Below, one piece after another: positions 10,641-16,220 of a stretch of DNA of 16,244 nt (position 1 is its first letter; the number at the start of each line of letters is the position of its first letter). The translations under genes were made by a program, and so were the position numbers. The notes under the pieces are model-generated. The model made no database searches. It had not been told where the DNA came from and was given only the letters and a program-made list of their open reading frames with translations. This stretch comes from Saccoglossus kowalevskii (lineage: Eukaryota > Hemichordata > Enteropneusta > Harrimaniidae): assembly GCF_000003605.2 (NCBI RefSeq), contig NW_003155242.1, positions 321,367-337,610 on the forward strand, read 5' to 3'.

Positions 10641-13600
10641 GCTGTCACCTAAGGACATAAACACTTTACCCAACAACCAGCAGCCCATAGATAAGCTGGC
10701 TGGCGCTGTAAACACGCTCACACCCGACAACATGAAATGTAACATTTTGAAAGCAAAAGTTGATAAGGAAAAGAATTTGTCTATGGGCATGTATGACACT
10801 GACAAAGTAAGAAAAGATAAACTTGTAGTTTCACTGCCACAAGAAGACGGGGAAACATCACCAACCTTGATGTGAGTTGCACAGTGTAAACTTTGCACAT
10901 TTTATTTTGTAACTTTTGTGTTTTTCAATGAAAAATATGAAGCAACAGTACATCAATAACATGCAGTTCATTTGTTGAAGATGGAATTTATTTATATTTA
11001 CCTAAATTGTTCTAATGAAAATTAAAAATATATGGCTTCTATAAATGTTCTTCATATTGTGTACTTGCAATGAACTAATACAGTATGTAAACATAAGTAA
11101 ATTCCAGCAAAAACAAAATATGACACATGACATTTCACAACACATGTTCATTAGAATATTCTAGTTCCCATCAAATAATTAAACAATTATAATAACATGT
11201 GTTCACACATAAATTGTGTTTTGGTGGGTAGATATTTGTTTAAATGTTAGATTGTGTTTACGTCATAATCATCATTTGGTCAGTTTATGTTTGTATTGTA
11301 TACATCTCTATGGCGATAGTTCTAGTCGCACCACAAAAGCTTGACACTTCAAATTTCACGCTTCACCTGCTAAATTAATTCTTCAAAGCATGGAGTAAGT
11401 AATACATTTCTTCCACATATGAAATGTACATATGCTGATAATCAGTTTAGTTATTTTATCGCTGGACGGTATTGACGTTCTCAGTATTAAACTTGTGTGC
11501 TGTCACTGTATTTAACTAATTTTGTTTTTAACATTGACTTGTCTTGATTGTTGCATTTCATTAGTTTAAACTAATATTCATTGTGTTCAAGGTTTAACAT
11601 GTCAGTACAGATTTAAACATTGATGCAGTGTAACCATGACTACAAGGTCATTGAGAGTGAAAAGAAAAAAAATATTTCCTTCCTGGGATCTCATTGATTT
11701 CGCAATAAATATAAAATCCAACTCCCTGGAACCATTCATTGGCATTGGGCAAATCACCCATAGTTTAACTATGTTCAGACCCCCCCCCCCCTCCCCGTCC
11801 CATTAGTTATCATTCTTCCCACTCATCAAACAAACTGTATTGTTTTATGTCATTTTTTACTCATCTCGATGACGACTATATAAAGTAATACATTTTTCTC
11901 TATCATGTTCCCCTTTTTACTTTTTTTCTTCTCCAAATGCCGTTGCATTTTTTCTTGGAAATTAATTCGACCCCTGTGTGTGTGTGTAATGTGCTACCAC
12001 ATCTAACACAATGGTATGTATACTTATATCATAGATGTTAATCTCGTAATTCAATGTGTAAACTTGGTGTGGTTTCATTCTCACTGCCTGTTTGATGTGT
12101 CTTGGTGTACCATCTTACATGTCCCTTTCAAAATGTACAAGTCTACCAGAATAGAGCCCACTTGTTAAGGCATGTGAGAAATGCCTTACTATTTGTCTTC
12201 TGTCTACATCTACGTTTAATCTATACACAAAACGTACACACATTCCCAATAGCATGCTAATTTTAAAACTATTCAGCAACATTATGATAATCACAAATGA
12301 TTAATCATGTTGGTTAGTTATTCAAGCAATTGAAATCAAAAACACAAATATGGCAGTGCAAATGACGGCTGCAGTGACTCGTTCTGTTGACTCCAGGGTA
12401 CAACATTTTCTCAATCTGAACACTTGCAGTTAAAATGTTGACATTTATTAGTTACGACAATTCTAATATTGATCTATCAACACAGCCGCTATAAATGTTT
12501 TTACAGACTTTATTGCATCACTGCTGCCACTTTTATCATCACAAAATGCTAACCTCCACGACACTCCAGTCTTAGTATAGACTTGGGTTGCCTAGCACGG
12601 GTATACCAACTCTTGCGACTAAAGAAACAACCAATTACATTTTCTGAATATTTTTAGTTGAGGATTTCATGTATTTCACTTAGCAATCTTGACATTATGA
12701 ATAATACAAGAATTATTATTACATTCCAGTCATACTACATATGTCACCTTTGGTATACTGTTTCCAATAAGTTATTTTTGTCAGTATTTGCATTAAAAAA
12801 AATATATTTATAACCCCCAAACTACCCCAGTCTAAGTTAATTTTAATTTACAATGGTTATAATAATCAGTTAGAGTTACAATATTTCAATCAGCTAAAAA
12901 AAATTTATTATGTAGCAATACAGATGGCCATAGCATTCCTTTCCTTTCATTTAGTATTGTCACAACTATTGGAAAATTTGAAGTGCAATTAAGAAATTTT
13001 GTATTCTGGCAGGTGTAACACAAGATTTTATTAGGACAGTCAATACTACTATTCCAAAATTCAATGAATTGGCAAATACTGGGAAAACTTCATTCCTTCT
13101 CATAAGTCCATGTCTTTGCCAATGACATTAGATATGTGAAATATCAAGATGAAAACTCAGTGAGAAATGGATCCATTCATTTCCTTTTAATCTTTTCACC
13201 CCTTGTGACCATATATGGTATGAGCCGATTATTCAAATTATGGGTTGTACCATTAATATGCTAATGAGGGTGAGAGGGTTACATCTATTCTTTGTTCTTA
13301 AATCCTGTATTTGTTGCATGCTCATTAACTCACTTTTTATTTCTATGTACAACTAAATGCTAGATGGTATTGTAGTAAAATTATGTCTTGTGGTCTTGTT
13401 TTTCTCTAACTGTAGCTTATTTAATATTATGTGGGCTGTCGTTGACTGTGTGCTTTGTTGTGATGTATATGCTTTGATAGAAAAAGTTTGCCTTTAGAGG
13501 GCGCTGTCACATTGTGACACATTACAGTAATAACAGTAGAAATGCAACTAATTTGACTCAAATGGCATATTGTAGTATAAAATAGTCCACGTTGTGTCTT

Positions 13601-15769
13601 TATTAGTAAACTCGCCCAAATATATCCCCCAGTTTCTGCAGTATTGGATATGTAGATTTTACCACTGTGGAGATATATTAGGGTGGGGTTGTTAGATTTG
13701 TGGCTGTACTGCACATTTGCATGGTGGCACCTGTACTTTACTAAGCATGTGCTTTATTGTTGTATCACTGTAATCACAATGAAAAATCCTAGAGCAGTGG
13801 TCTCTAGGTGTGATAGACACTCAATCTACTGACCCTGAAGCACTCGTTTATAAATCAACGCATTTTTAGTGTTATTTGTGATCGTTTGATTATTTTGACA
13901 GTTATAACTGCATGTAAGCTAGCATGCCACCCAGTAATAATATGATTGTGCTGAATTCAAAAATGGGATATCAGTTGTCCAGGTCTTCTTCAGGGTTACA
14001 CTGATTGTGAGAATTTACCTGGGTGGAAACAATATGTGGCAGTATAATTGGCAAATTTTTATTCTGTTGCAGACGTACCAACTCTTTGCCTTCTCAAAGC
14101 AGTGATCAGCTCACAGTTAATAAAAGTATGAAGAACTATAGCAGTATGCAGAATGTGTAAGTTTGAATAGTGAAAACAGATTCTATGCTAAAATTAATAA
14201 TGATAATATTGTAAAATACATTATTTGCACTGAATTGAAGTGAAAATAAAGTTCAACGAATATGTTTTCCCTATATTTAACATTGAACTCATCAAAAATC
14301 AGTGAAAATAAATTCCATACAAATCAACCAAAAATTCTTCTGAGAGAAATTTCATTCCAGCTAAAATAAAGTATTTTACAGGACCAGTCCATGAAAACAC
14401 AAGTACCAATAATCATTAGTAGCGTTCATGCACAGCTCCTTAGCATGTGCTAAGTAAACATGGGTGAGCACTAAGCACAGGCTAGGAAATGCTACAGATT
14501 AAATCTGGCCTGTTTTTAAGACCCGGTCCAGACCCTTAGCACGGGCTAACAAAGTGTGCGTGAATGCTTAGCATTGTATTCAATGTTCATTTGGACAATT
14601 TACTATTATATTCATAACTGTTAATAAATAATATTAAATATTGCTCGTTTTTTGTTACAGTGGTTCCATGAATTCCTCCACATCAAACACTTCGCCGCAA
14701 CCACAAACCACCGCAAAATTTACCCTGCGGAATCTCCCCAGCCACACAAGCCCGATATCAAAGACTGTGAGAACGAACCAGACTGCTGAAGGTGAACGGC
14801 ACTGTAACTACAAAACCAAGTAGTCTACCGGGTGTAGGTGGTACTGCTAGTACAGTAGCTGCAGCCACAGAGGGTCCAATATCACCGATACTAGTCACAT
14901 CCCCCACGTCCAAACTACAGGTATGTATACAAAATTTGACAATGTTGATTATTAGCATATTACAAATTATTCATACCAAACCCTATATGGTACTCAATGG
15001 TAACGATATGTGTTAGATGTGTGAATTGCATTACATCATATTGGAGGAGTCATCACCTGCACATGCGTTTACAAACAAACATCTACCCATGAGCCTTTGC
15101 GTTTTTAAATGTGTGTTGTCATTGTCAATTGGAACTCAATTTCTGCATGTGCGCAGGTGACAACTCAACATTTAAAATATACTATTTCTCACCGGATTTA
15201 TGTGAACTATAAGTTTCCTGGCTTTAAAAGCCAAACTTGAAACTTTATACCATCTTTACAATCTTTGCTGCTGCTGCACATTTCTCAAGTTATTAGCTTA
15301 GCCACTTTCCCCCGAAAGATTTGTTTCACTTTTACACCACATTCAAACTGATGCTTGCACTGATCAGAAACAAATCTTTTATATGGTGAATCTTATCTCC
15401 TAGTGTTTGTGCACAAATGATTTTATTTTTGACTCCTGTGTGACACCATTATCTAAATATTCTCAGCACACAGGAGTTCTTTCTATGCTTTATTTGATTA
15501 ATATATATAGAGGTGATCGTATGGAAAAACAATAACAGCTTTGAGATTTTATTTTGATGAACACTGCAAAATGATTCGGAATTTATAAATTAAATTTTGA
15601 AAATATTTCCCTGTATATCATCTTGTGCACAATTACTCTATCGCTTGGCAGGGTCTTTTCTTTGTGTGCTTATTTTTCTTCCTCACATCTTCAGAGTAAC
15701 TCTTTGATGGTTCGTCGTAGGCGTCAATCAATGGAAAACTCCAGACAAGATCCATGGGAGATGGTATGA
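2037..15769 (+). CDS. EPB41L5: Spliced gene for a Yurt/EPB41L5-type FERM protein (5'-partial; 14 exons seen)
   Basis: Membrane-associated FERM adaptor. In this family (vertebrate EPB41L5/EPB41L4B, Drosophila Yurt) the FERM domain binds the juxtamembrane tail of Crumbs and limits apical membrane growth; EPB41L5 also acts in epithelial-mesenchymal transition and focal adhesions. Joining 2037-2079, 4963-5041, 5394-5491, 6382-6502, 6834-6921, 7345-7503, 7928-8097, 8538-8659, 9178-9238, 9348-9574, 10550-10871, 14073-14156, part of 14661-14920 and 15695-15763 gives a continuous frame, with every intron GT-AG and every phase compatible except at exon 13. Visible FERM landmarks are [60 protein letters not shown] and GSRFRY. 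The start codon and the first FERM exons, including the block expected before HWLD, lie outside the window. The symbol is given by family: an invertebrate gene would be a single co-orthologue of EPB41L5 and EPB41L4B. The family call is very secure; the C-terminal structure is less so. Confidence 0.93.
2080..4962 (+). other. Intron, 2.9 kb, nothing gene-like recognised
   Basis: GTAAGT to TTTGTGCAG, phase 1. The stretch is AT-rich and unique-looking. A 131-codon open frame (2582-2977) shows no known motif and is rich in Leu, Ile, Asn and Tyr, as expected of AT-rich noncoding DNA. A small direct repeat built on TGCGCTTTTA sits at about 3941-3985, and an X-box-like GTTGCCATGGAGAC at about 4492-4505. 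No transposon ends or RNA gene were seen. Confidence 0.85.
4963..5041 (+). CDS. EPB41L5: Exon 2: start of FERM lobe F2
   Basis: Acceptor TTTGTGCAG, donor GTAAGA. Encodes (I)[13 protein letters not shown] followed by [13 protein letters not shown], the strongly conserved entry into the FERM central lobe; [13 protein letters not shown] is nearly a signature of the EPB41L5/L4B group. Phase 1 in and phase 2 out. The final AG is completed by G of the next exon to give Arg. Confidence 0.97.
5042..5393 (+). other. Intron, 352 bp
   Basis: GTAAGA to TTTATTAG, phase 2. Nothing beyond AT-rich sequence is seen. Confidence 0.9.
5394..5491 (+). CDS. EPB41L5: Exon 3: FERM F2 helices
   Basis: Acceptor ATTTATTAG, donor GTGAGT. 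Reads (R)[16 protein letters not shown] then [16 protein letters not shown]. This is the Tyr-Leu-Phe…Leu-Gln-Leu-Lys-Gln-Asp-Ile-Leu helix and the Ala-Val-x-Leu-x-Ala-Tyr helix typical of FERM F2 lobes. Phase 2 in, phase 1 out. The terminal T joins CT to give Ser before the Glu-Leu-Gly-Asp block of exon 4. Confidence 0.97.
5492..6381 (+). other. Intron, 890 bp, carrying a MITE
   Basis: GTGAGT to TTACTAG, phase 1. A palindromic element occupies 5930-6140. The 96-codon frame at 5480-5770 runs through the exon 3 donor in another frame and has no recognisable motif. Confidence 0.9.
5930..6140. mobile_element. MITE with TACTGTAAAG ends and a 23-bp perfect hairpin
   Basis: The 211-bp element begins TACTGTAAAG and ends CTTTACAGTA (perfect 10-bp terminal inverted repeats, with imperfect similarity continuing into the TTCACTGGGTTT block). 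If the outer TA is a duplicated target site, the structure suits a Tc1/mariner-like MITE; this is inference. Inside, 5948-5970 and 5994-6016 are perfect 23-bp reverse complements around a 23-base spacer. Two further copies of the inverted arm (AAACCCA[G/C]TGAA) follow near 6065 and 6105. There is no coding capacity. Confidence 0.8.
6382..6502 (+). CDS. EPB41L5: Exon 4: FERM F2, ELGD block to KEYK
   Basis: Acceptor ATTACTAG, donor GTAAGT. Encodes (S)[18 protein letters not shown] then [16 protein letters not shown] and IFKEYK. Family members share Ala-Glu-Leu-Gly-Asp, Val-Ser-Glu-Phe-Arg-Phe-Val-Pro and Lys-Glu-Tyr. Phase 1 in, phase 2 out. A second GT four bases downstream (6507) would break the frame, so 6503 is chosen. 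Confidence 0.96.
6503..6833 (+). other. Intron, 331 bp, with a CTCF-like motif
   Basis: GTAAGT to TTTGTCAG, phase 2. The only notable content is the CCACTAGAGGGCGC motif at 6546-6559. Confidence 0.9.
6546..6559 (+). promoter_or_regulatory. CTCF-type motif CCACTAGAGGGCGC
   Basis: All 14 bases fit the bilaterian CTCF core consensus CCASYAGRKGGCRS. The site lies 44 bp into an intron. A weaker relative (CCTTTAGAGGGCGC) lies at 13491-13504, so TAGAGGGCGC occurs twice in the window. Function is inferred from motif identity alone; a shared repeat fragment is an alternative. Confidence 0.35.
6834..6921 (+). CDS. EPB41L5: Exon 5: end of FERM F2, [15 protein letters not shown]
   Basis: Acceptor TTTGTCAG, donor GTAAGT. 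Reads (K)[17 protein letters not shown] followed by [12 protein letters not shown]. Asn-Tyr-Leu-x-x-Ala-x-x-Leu-x-x-Tyr-Gly-Val-Asp-x-His is the F2/F3 hinge of band 4.1-superfamily FERM domains. Phase 2 in, phase 0 out. The open frame beyond the donor to 7092 is intronic. Confidence 0.97.
6922..7344 (+). other. Intron, 423 bp, with a duplicated motif block
   Basis: GTAAGT to TTTTTTTCCAG, phase 0. It contains the tandem block described at 7179-7311, ending about 33 bp before the acceptor. Confidence 0.9.
7179..7311 (+). repeat. Two-copy tandem block with TCACATGA, CCAAT and ATGCAAAT
   Basis: Copy one (about 7179-7249) and copy two (about 7250-7311) share AA[T/C]TATATCACATGAT, CATTA[G/A]CCAATG and TATGCAAATGA. 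TCACATGA occurs at 7185 and 7258, CCAAT at 7203 and 7276, and the octamer ATGCAAAT at 7237 and 7299. The E-box-to-CCAAT spacing is 18 bp in both. The motifs match known bHLH-Zip, NF-Y and POU sites. Whether this is an enhancer or merely a decayed duplication cannot be told here. Confidence 0.6.
7345..7503 (+). CDS. EPB41L5: Exon 6: FERM lobe F3 (PH-like)
   Basis: Acceptor TTTTCCAG, donor GTAAAT; 159 bp, phase 0 at both ends. Encodes [19 protein letters not shown], then [19 protein letters not shown] and [15 protein letters not shown]. Leu-Gly-Leu-Thr-Pro-Thr-Gly, Lys-Ile-Gly-Leu-Phe-Phe-Trp-Pro-Lys and [11 protein letters not shown] are near-invariant in EPB41L5-type proteins. F3 forms part of the Crumbs-binding surface in family structures (established knowledge). 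Confidence 0.98.
7504..7927 (+). other. Intron, 424 bp
   Basis: GTAAAT to TATCTGCAG, phase 0. No repeat or motif of note seen. Confidence 0.9.
7928..8097 (+). CDS. EPB41L5: Exon 7: end of FERM F3, start of FERM-adjacent domain
   Basis: Acceptor TATCTGCAG, donor GTAACC. Reads [56 protein letters not shown] plus AG. [12 protein letters not shown] is the C-terminal helix of F3. Phe-[Leu/Ile]-Arg-x-Gly-Ser-Arg-Phe-Arg-Tyr opens the FA domain. Phase 0 in, phase 2 out. Confidence 0.98.
8098..8537 (+). other. Intron, 440 bp
   Basis: GTAACC to TCCTGACCAG, phase 2. Nothing recognised. Confidence 0.9.
8538..8659 (+). CDS. EPB41L5: Exon 8: FERM-adjacent (FA) domain
   Basis: Acceptor TTTCCTGACCAG, donor GTAGAG. 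Encodes (S)[19 protein letters not shown] then [21 protein letters not shown]. The Gly-[Arg/Lys]-Thr-Glu-Tyr-Gln-Thr…Phe-Glu-Arg-Arg-Pro-Ser pattern marks the FA domain. This Arg/Ser-rich segment is a regulatory phospho-target in 4.1 proteins, and aPKC phosphorylation is reported for Drosophila Yurt. Two Arg-Arg-Pro-Ser repeats are basophilic kinase-type sites. Phase 2 in, phase 1 out. Reading through the donor reaches a stop at 8748. Confidence 0.97.
8660..9177 (+). other. Intron, 518 bp
   Basis: GTAGAG to TTTTTATAG, phase 1. An open frame of 92 codons (8811-9089) is Phe/Leu-rich with no family match and is taken as intronic. Confidence 0.85.
9178..9238 (+). CDS. EPB41L5: Exon 9: short Gln-rich linker
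   Basis: Acceptor CATTTTTATAG, donor GTAATT. Reads (A)[19 protein letters not shown] plus AG; the first five residues could extend a basic helix from the FA domain. Phase 1 in, phase 2 out. It is placed because the phases at both ends fit and no stop intervenes. No specific counterpart is recalled in vertebrate proteins. Confidence 0.85.
9348..9574 (+). CDS. EPB41L5: Exon 10: Thr/Asn-rich tail (long isoform)
   Basis: Acceptor TTATATTGTAG, donor GTGAAT after AAAG. Encodes (S)[18 protein letters not shown], a Thr-rich run (near [19 protein letters not shown]) and then an acidic stretch ending in DETDQNK. It looks like a disordered tail. The donor at 9575 leaves G, which with GT of exon 11 restores Gly. 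It is the only GT between 9575 and 9741 I found that puts exon 11 in its open frame. The frame also continues past this donor (separate entry). Confidence 0.85.
9575..9741 (+). CDS. EPB41L5: Read-through extension: C-terminus of a putative short isoform
   Basis: If the 9575 donor is not used, the frame stays open for 55 codons to TGA at 9739-9741, ending HVSTLMSKR. The composition (acidic, Ser/Thr/Gln-rich, near [16 protein letters not shown]) continues that of exon 10 and does not resemble the surrounding AT-rich introns, which argues that it is truly coded. An AATAAA follows at 10290. Vertebrate EPB41L5 also has a short isoform ending after the FA region, so an alternative terminal exon is plausible; it is inferred, not shown. 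Confidence 0.6.
9742..10549 (+). other. Intron, doubling as probable 3' UTR of the short isoform
   Basis: For the long transcript, intron sequence ends at ATATATAG (10549). For the read-through transcript, the stretch from 9742 to about 10320 would be 3' UTR. It contains a GTATGT just after the TGA, a small CTGCT/AGCAG hairpin near 10030 and a poly(A) signal. No other gene is seen. Confidence 0.6.
10290..10295 (+). terminator. AATAAA poly(A) signal of the short isoform
   Basis: A canonical hexamer, followed by T-rich sequence and then a TG-rich region (about 10337-10378, with TGTCTATGTTG and TTTTGTCGTGATGTTG) at the spacing expected of a downstream GU-rich element. Other AATAAA copies occur in this AT-rich window, so the position relative to the 9741 stop is the main support. 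Confidence 0.5.
10550..10871 (+). CDS. EPB41L5: Exon 11: poly-Thr tract and NILKAKV block
   Basis: Acceptor AATATATAG, donor GTGAGT. Reads (G)[19 protein letters not shown], then a Thr/Ser run coded by ACA repeats, [37 protein letters not shown] and [16 protein letters not shown] plus AT. Asn-Ile-Leu-Lys-Ala-[Lys/Gln]-Val resembles a block I recall from the vertebrate EPB41L5 tail, supporting a genuine exon. Phase 1 in, phase 2 out. Without splicing a stop follows within two codons. Confidence 0.88.
10872..14072 (+). other. Large intron, 3.2 kb
   Basis: GTGAGT to TTCTGTTGCAG, phase 2. The contents are an AACACATGTT/AACATGTGTT inverted pair (11139-11148, 11194-11203), a 12-C run (11780-11791), a weak CTCF-like site (13491-13504) and a 7-bp perfect hairpin CCTAGAG/CTCTAGG (13788-13808). 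A 95-codon reverse-strand frame (13427-13714) shows no family features. I saw no exon, but a short cassette exon could escape reading by eye. Confidence 0.75.
11780..11791. repeat. Poly-C run of 12
   Basis: Twelve consecutive C, then TCCCC. Such a run is prone to length errors in sequencing and to G-rich secondary structure on the other strand. Intronic; no role inferred. Confidence 0.9.
14073..14156 (+). CDS. EPB41L5: Exon 12: Ser-rich tail with RTNSLP
   Basis: Acceptor ATTCTGTTGCAG, donor GTAAGT. Encodes (I)[18 protein letters not shown] then MKNYSSMQN plus GT. Phase 2 in; AT of exon 11 plus A gives Ile. Arg-Thr-Asn-Ser-Leu-Pro fits the RxxSxP 14-3-3 mode-1 pattern. An overlapping GT at 14155 is a possible but weaker donor; GTAAGT at 14157 is preferred. 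Confidence 0.85.
14210..14380. mobile_element. MITE with TGTAAAATAC ends
   Basis: The 171-bp block has terminal inverted repeats TGTAAAATACATTATTT (14210-14226) and, on the other strand, TGTAAAATACTTTATTT (14364-14380), with one mismatch in 17. Internal phrases such as GTGAAAATAAA occur twice. The ends resemble the TACTGTAAAG ends of the 5930-6140 element, suggesting related families. No coding capacity and no clear target duplication. Confidence 0.65.
14421..14568. repeat. Inverted-repeat unit, AGC[G/A]TTCA[T/C]GCACA arms
   Basis: Arms 14421-14451 and 14538-14568 are roughly 31-bp imperfect reverse complements (AGCGTTCATGCACA… against AGCATTCACGCACA…). TTAGC…GTGCT-type sequence recurs inside. 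It could be a decayed MITE or a simple hairpin; no target duplication is evident. Confidence 0.45.
14661..14920 (+). CDS. EPB41L5: Exon 13: tail exon with conflicting reading frames
   Basis: Acceptor TTTTTTGTTACAG (strong), donor GTATGT after CTACAG. From the strong acceptor the phase gives (V)[53 protein letters not shown] and stop (14821-14823). The next frame from 14771 reads [43 protein letters not shown], looks coded, and alone joins exon 14 in an open frame. AG at 14780-14781 would start an exon at 14782 in exactly the needed phase, but lacks a pyrimidine tract. A one-base sequence error within 14771-14821 is the other explanation. An internal GTGAAC (14792) could also be a donor. Confidence 0.7.
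15047..15176. repeat. Nested inverted repeats around CACCTG/CAGGTG
   Basis: GAGTCATCACCTGCACATGCG (15047-15067) pairs with 15145-15166 apart from a 2-base insertion and two mismatches. TTTAAATGTGTGTTGTCA (15104-15121) pairs with 15158-15176 nearly perfectly. Both left segments compete for the overlapping right segment (GTGACAACTC). A decayed MITE is likely. Confidence 0.45.
15432..15477. repeat. Perfect 11-bp hairpin ACTCCTGTGTG/CACACAGGAGT
   Basis: Arms 15432-15442 and 15467-15477 are exact reverse complements around a 24-base loop. Intronic; no run of T follows and no function is inferred. Confidence 0.7.
15695..15763 (+). CDS. EPB41L5: Exon 14: basic/acidic tail, [12 protein letters not shown]…QDPWEM
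   Basis: Acceptor CATCTTCAG after a T/C-rich tract, possible donor GTATGA. Encodes [19 protein letters not shown] then PWEM. Only phase 0 is open (the other phases stop at once), and this matches the frame-two end of exon 13. If unspliced, the next codons are GTA TGA, giving a C-terminus DPWEMV. So this is either the last coding exon (stop 15767-15769) or an internal exon of 69 bp. The tetra-Arg followed by Gln-Ser suits a basophilic kinase site. Confidence 0.75.
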
Positions 15770-15872
15770 AAACACTTGCATGGCTGAACCCTAACCACTG
15801 TATATATATTTGTGATGGCTATGTCATCTTTATATACTAACTGCTTGTTACATGATTTACAGATCCAGTTTT

Positions 15873-16125
15873 GTCCTAGGGATAGCAATTACAGCCCCAA
15901 GCCAGGATGGCAAAAAATATCCCCTGGCCAGGAGGGTAATTACAGTAGAACCCCCTACCCGAGATGCCAATTTATAGCCCTGTACAGGAGGACAATCACA
16001 ATCTCTAACCAGGATGCCAATTAATATCCTCTAGCCGGATGGCAATCATAGCCAACCCCTAACCAGGTGGGCATCTTAGCCTCTACCCAGGATGCAAATT
16101 ATAACTTCTGTCATGTTGGCATCAC
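15873..16125. repeat. Degenerate 24-29 bp minisatellite, about nine copies
   Basis: Successive units follow the pattern GCC-CCTA-CCAGGATG-GCAAT-ATA: for example CAAGCCAGGATGGCAA, CTAACCAGGATGCCAATTAA, CTAGCCGGATGGCAATCATA and CTACCCAGGATGCAAATTAT. Unit length varies and copies are diverged, so the array is old. Start and end are approximate. Confidence 0.75.
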
Positions 16126-16220
16126 TGCATGACATTAACACACAGTAGAAACACAACGATAGTGTCCCTTTTTGGTGTGTAGCTTCAGGCAACAATGCTA
16201 GCTGTTTTGGCTTAACTTCT

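Larger units (their letters stand above)
14157..14660 (+). other. Intron, 504 bp, largely made of two palindromic elements
   Basis: GTAAGT to TTTTTTGTTACAG, phase 2. A MITE-like element lies at 14210-14380 and a second inverted-repeat unit at 14421-14568. The rest is AT-rich. Confidence 0.85.
14921..15694 (+). other. Intron, 774 bp, with nested inverted repeats
   Basis: GTATGT to CATCTTCAG, phase 0. It contains overlapping inverted repeats at 15047-15176 and an 11-bp perfect hairpin (15432-15477). No exon recognised. Confidence 0.8.

Noticed and set aside
11151-11164. TTAGAATATTCTAG near-palindrome as a heat-shock element
   Set aside because: Only one GAA-TTC pair has proper spacing; the third unit is out of register, so it is probably chance in AT-rich DNA.
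13427-13714. 95-codon reverse-strand open frame
   Set aside because: No family motif, no plausible promoter or splice partners, and it sits in the large intron; consistent with chance.
13788-13808. CCTAGAG/CTCTAGG hairpin with GCAGTGG, considered as a tRNA-like or SINE A-box
   Set aside because: No B-box or cloverleaf follows at a sensible distance; only a short hairpin remains.
15812-16024. 70-codon open frame near the end
   Set aside because: It is mostly the minisatellite, with no domain and no link to exon 14.
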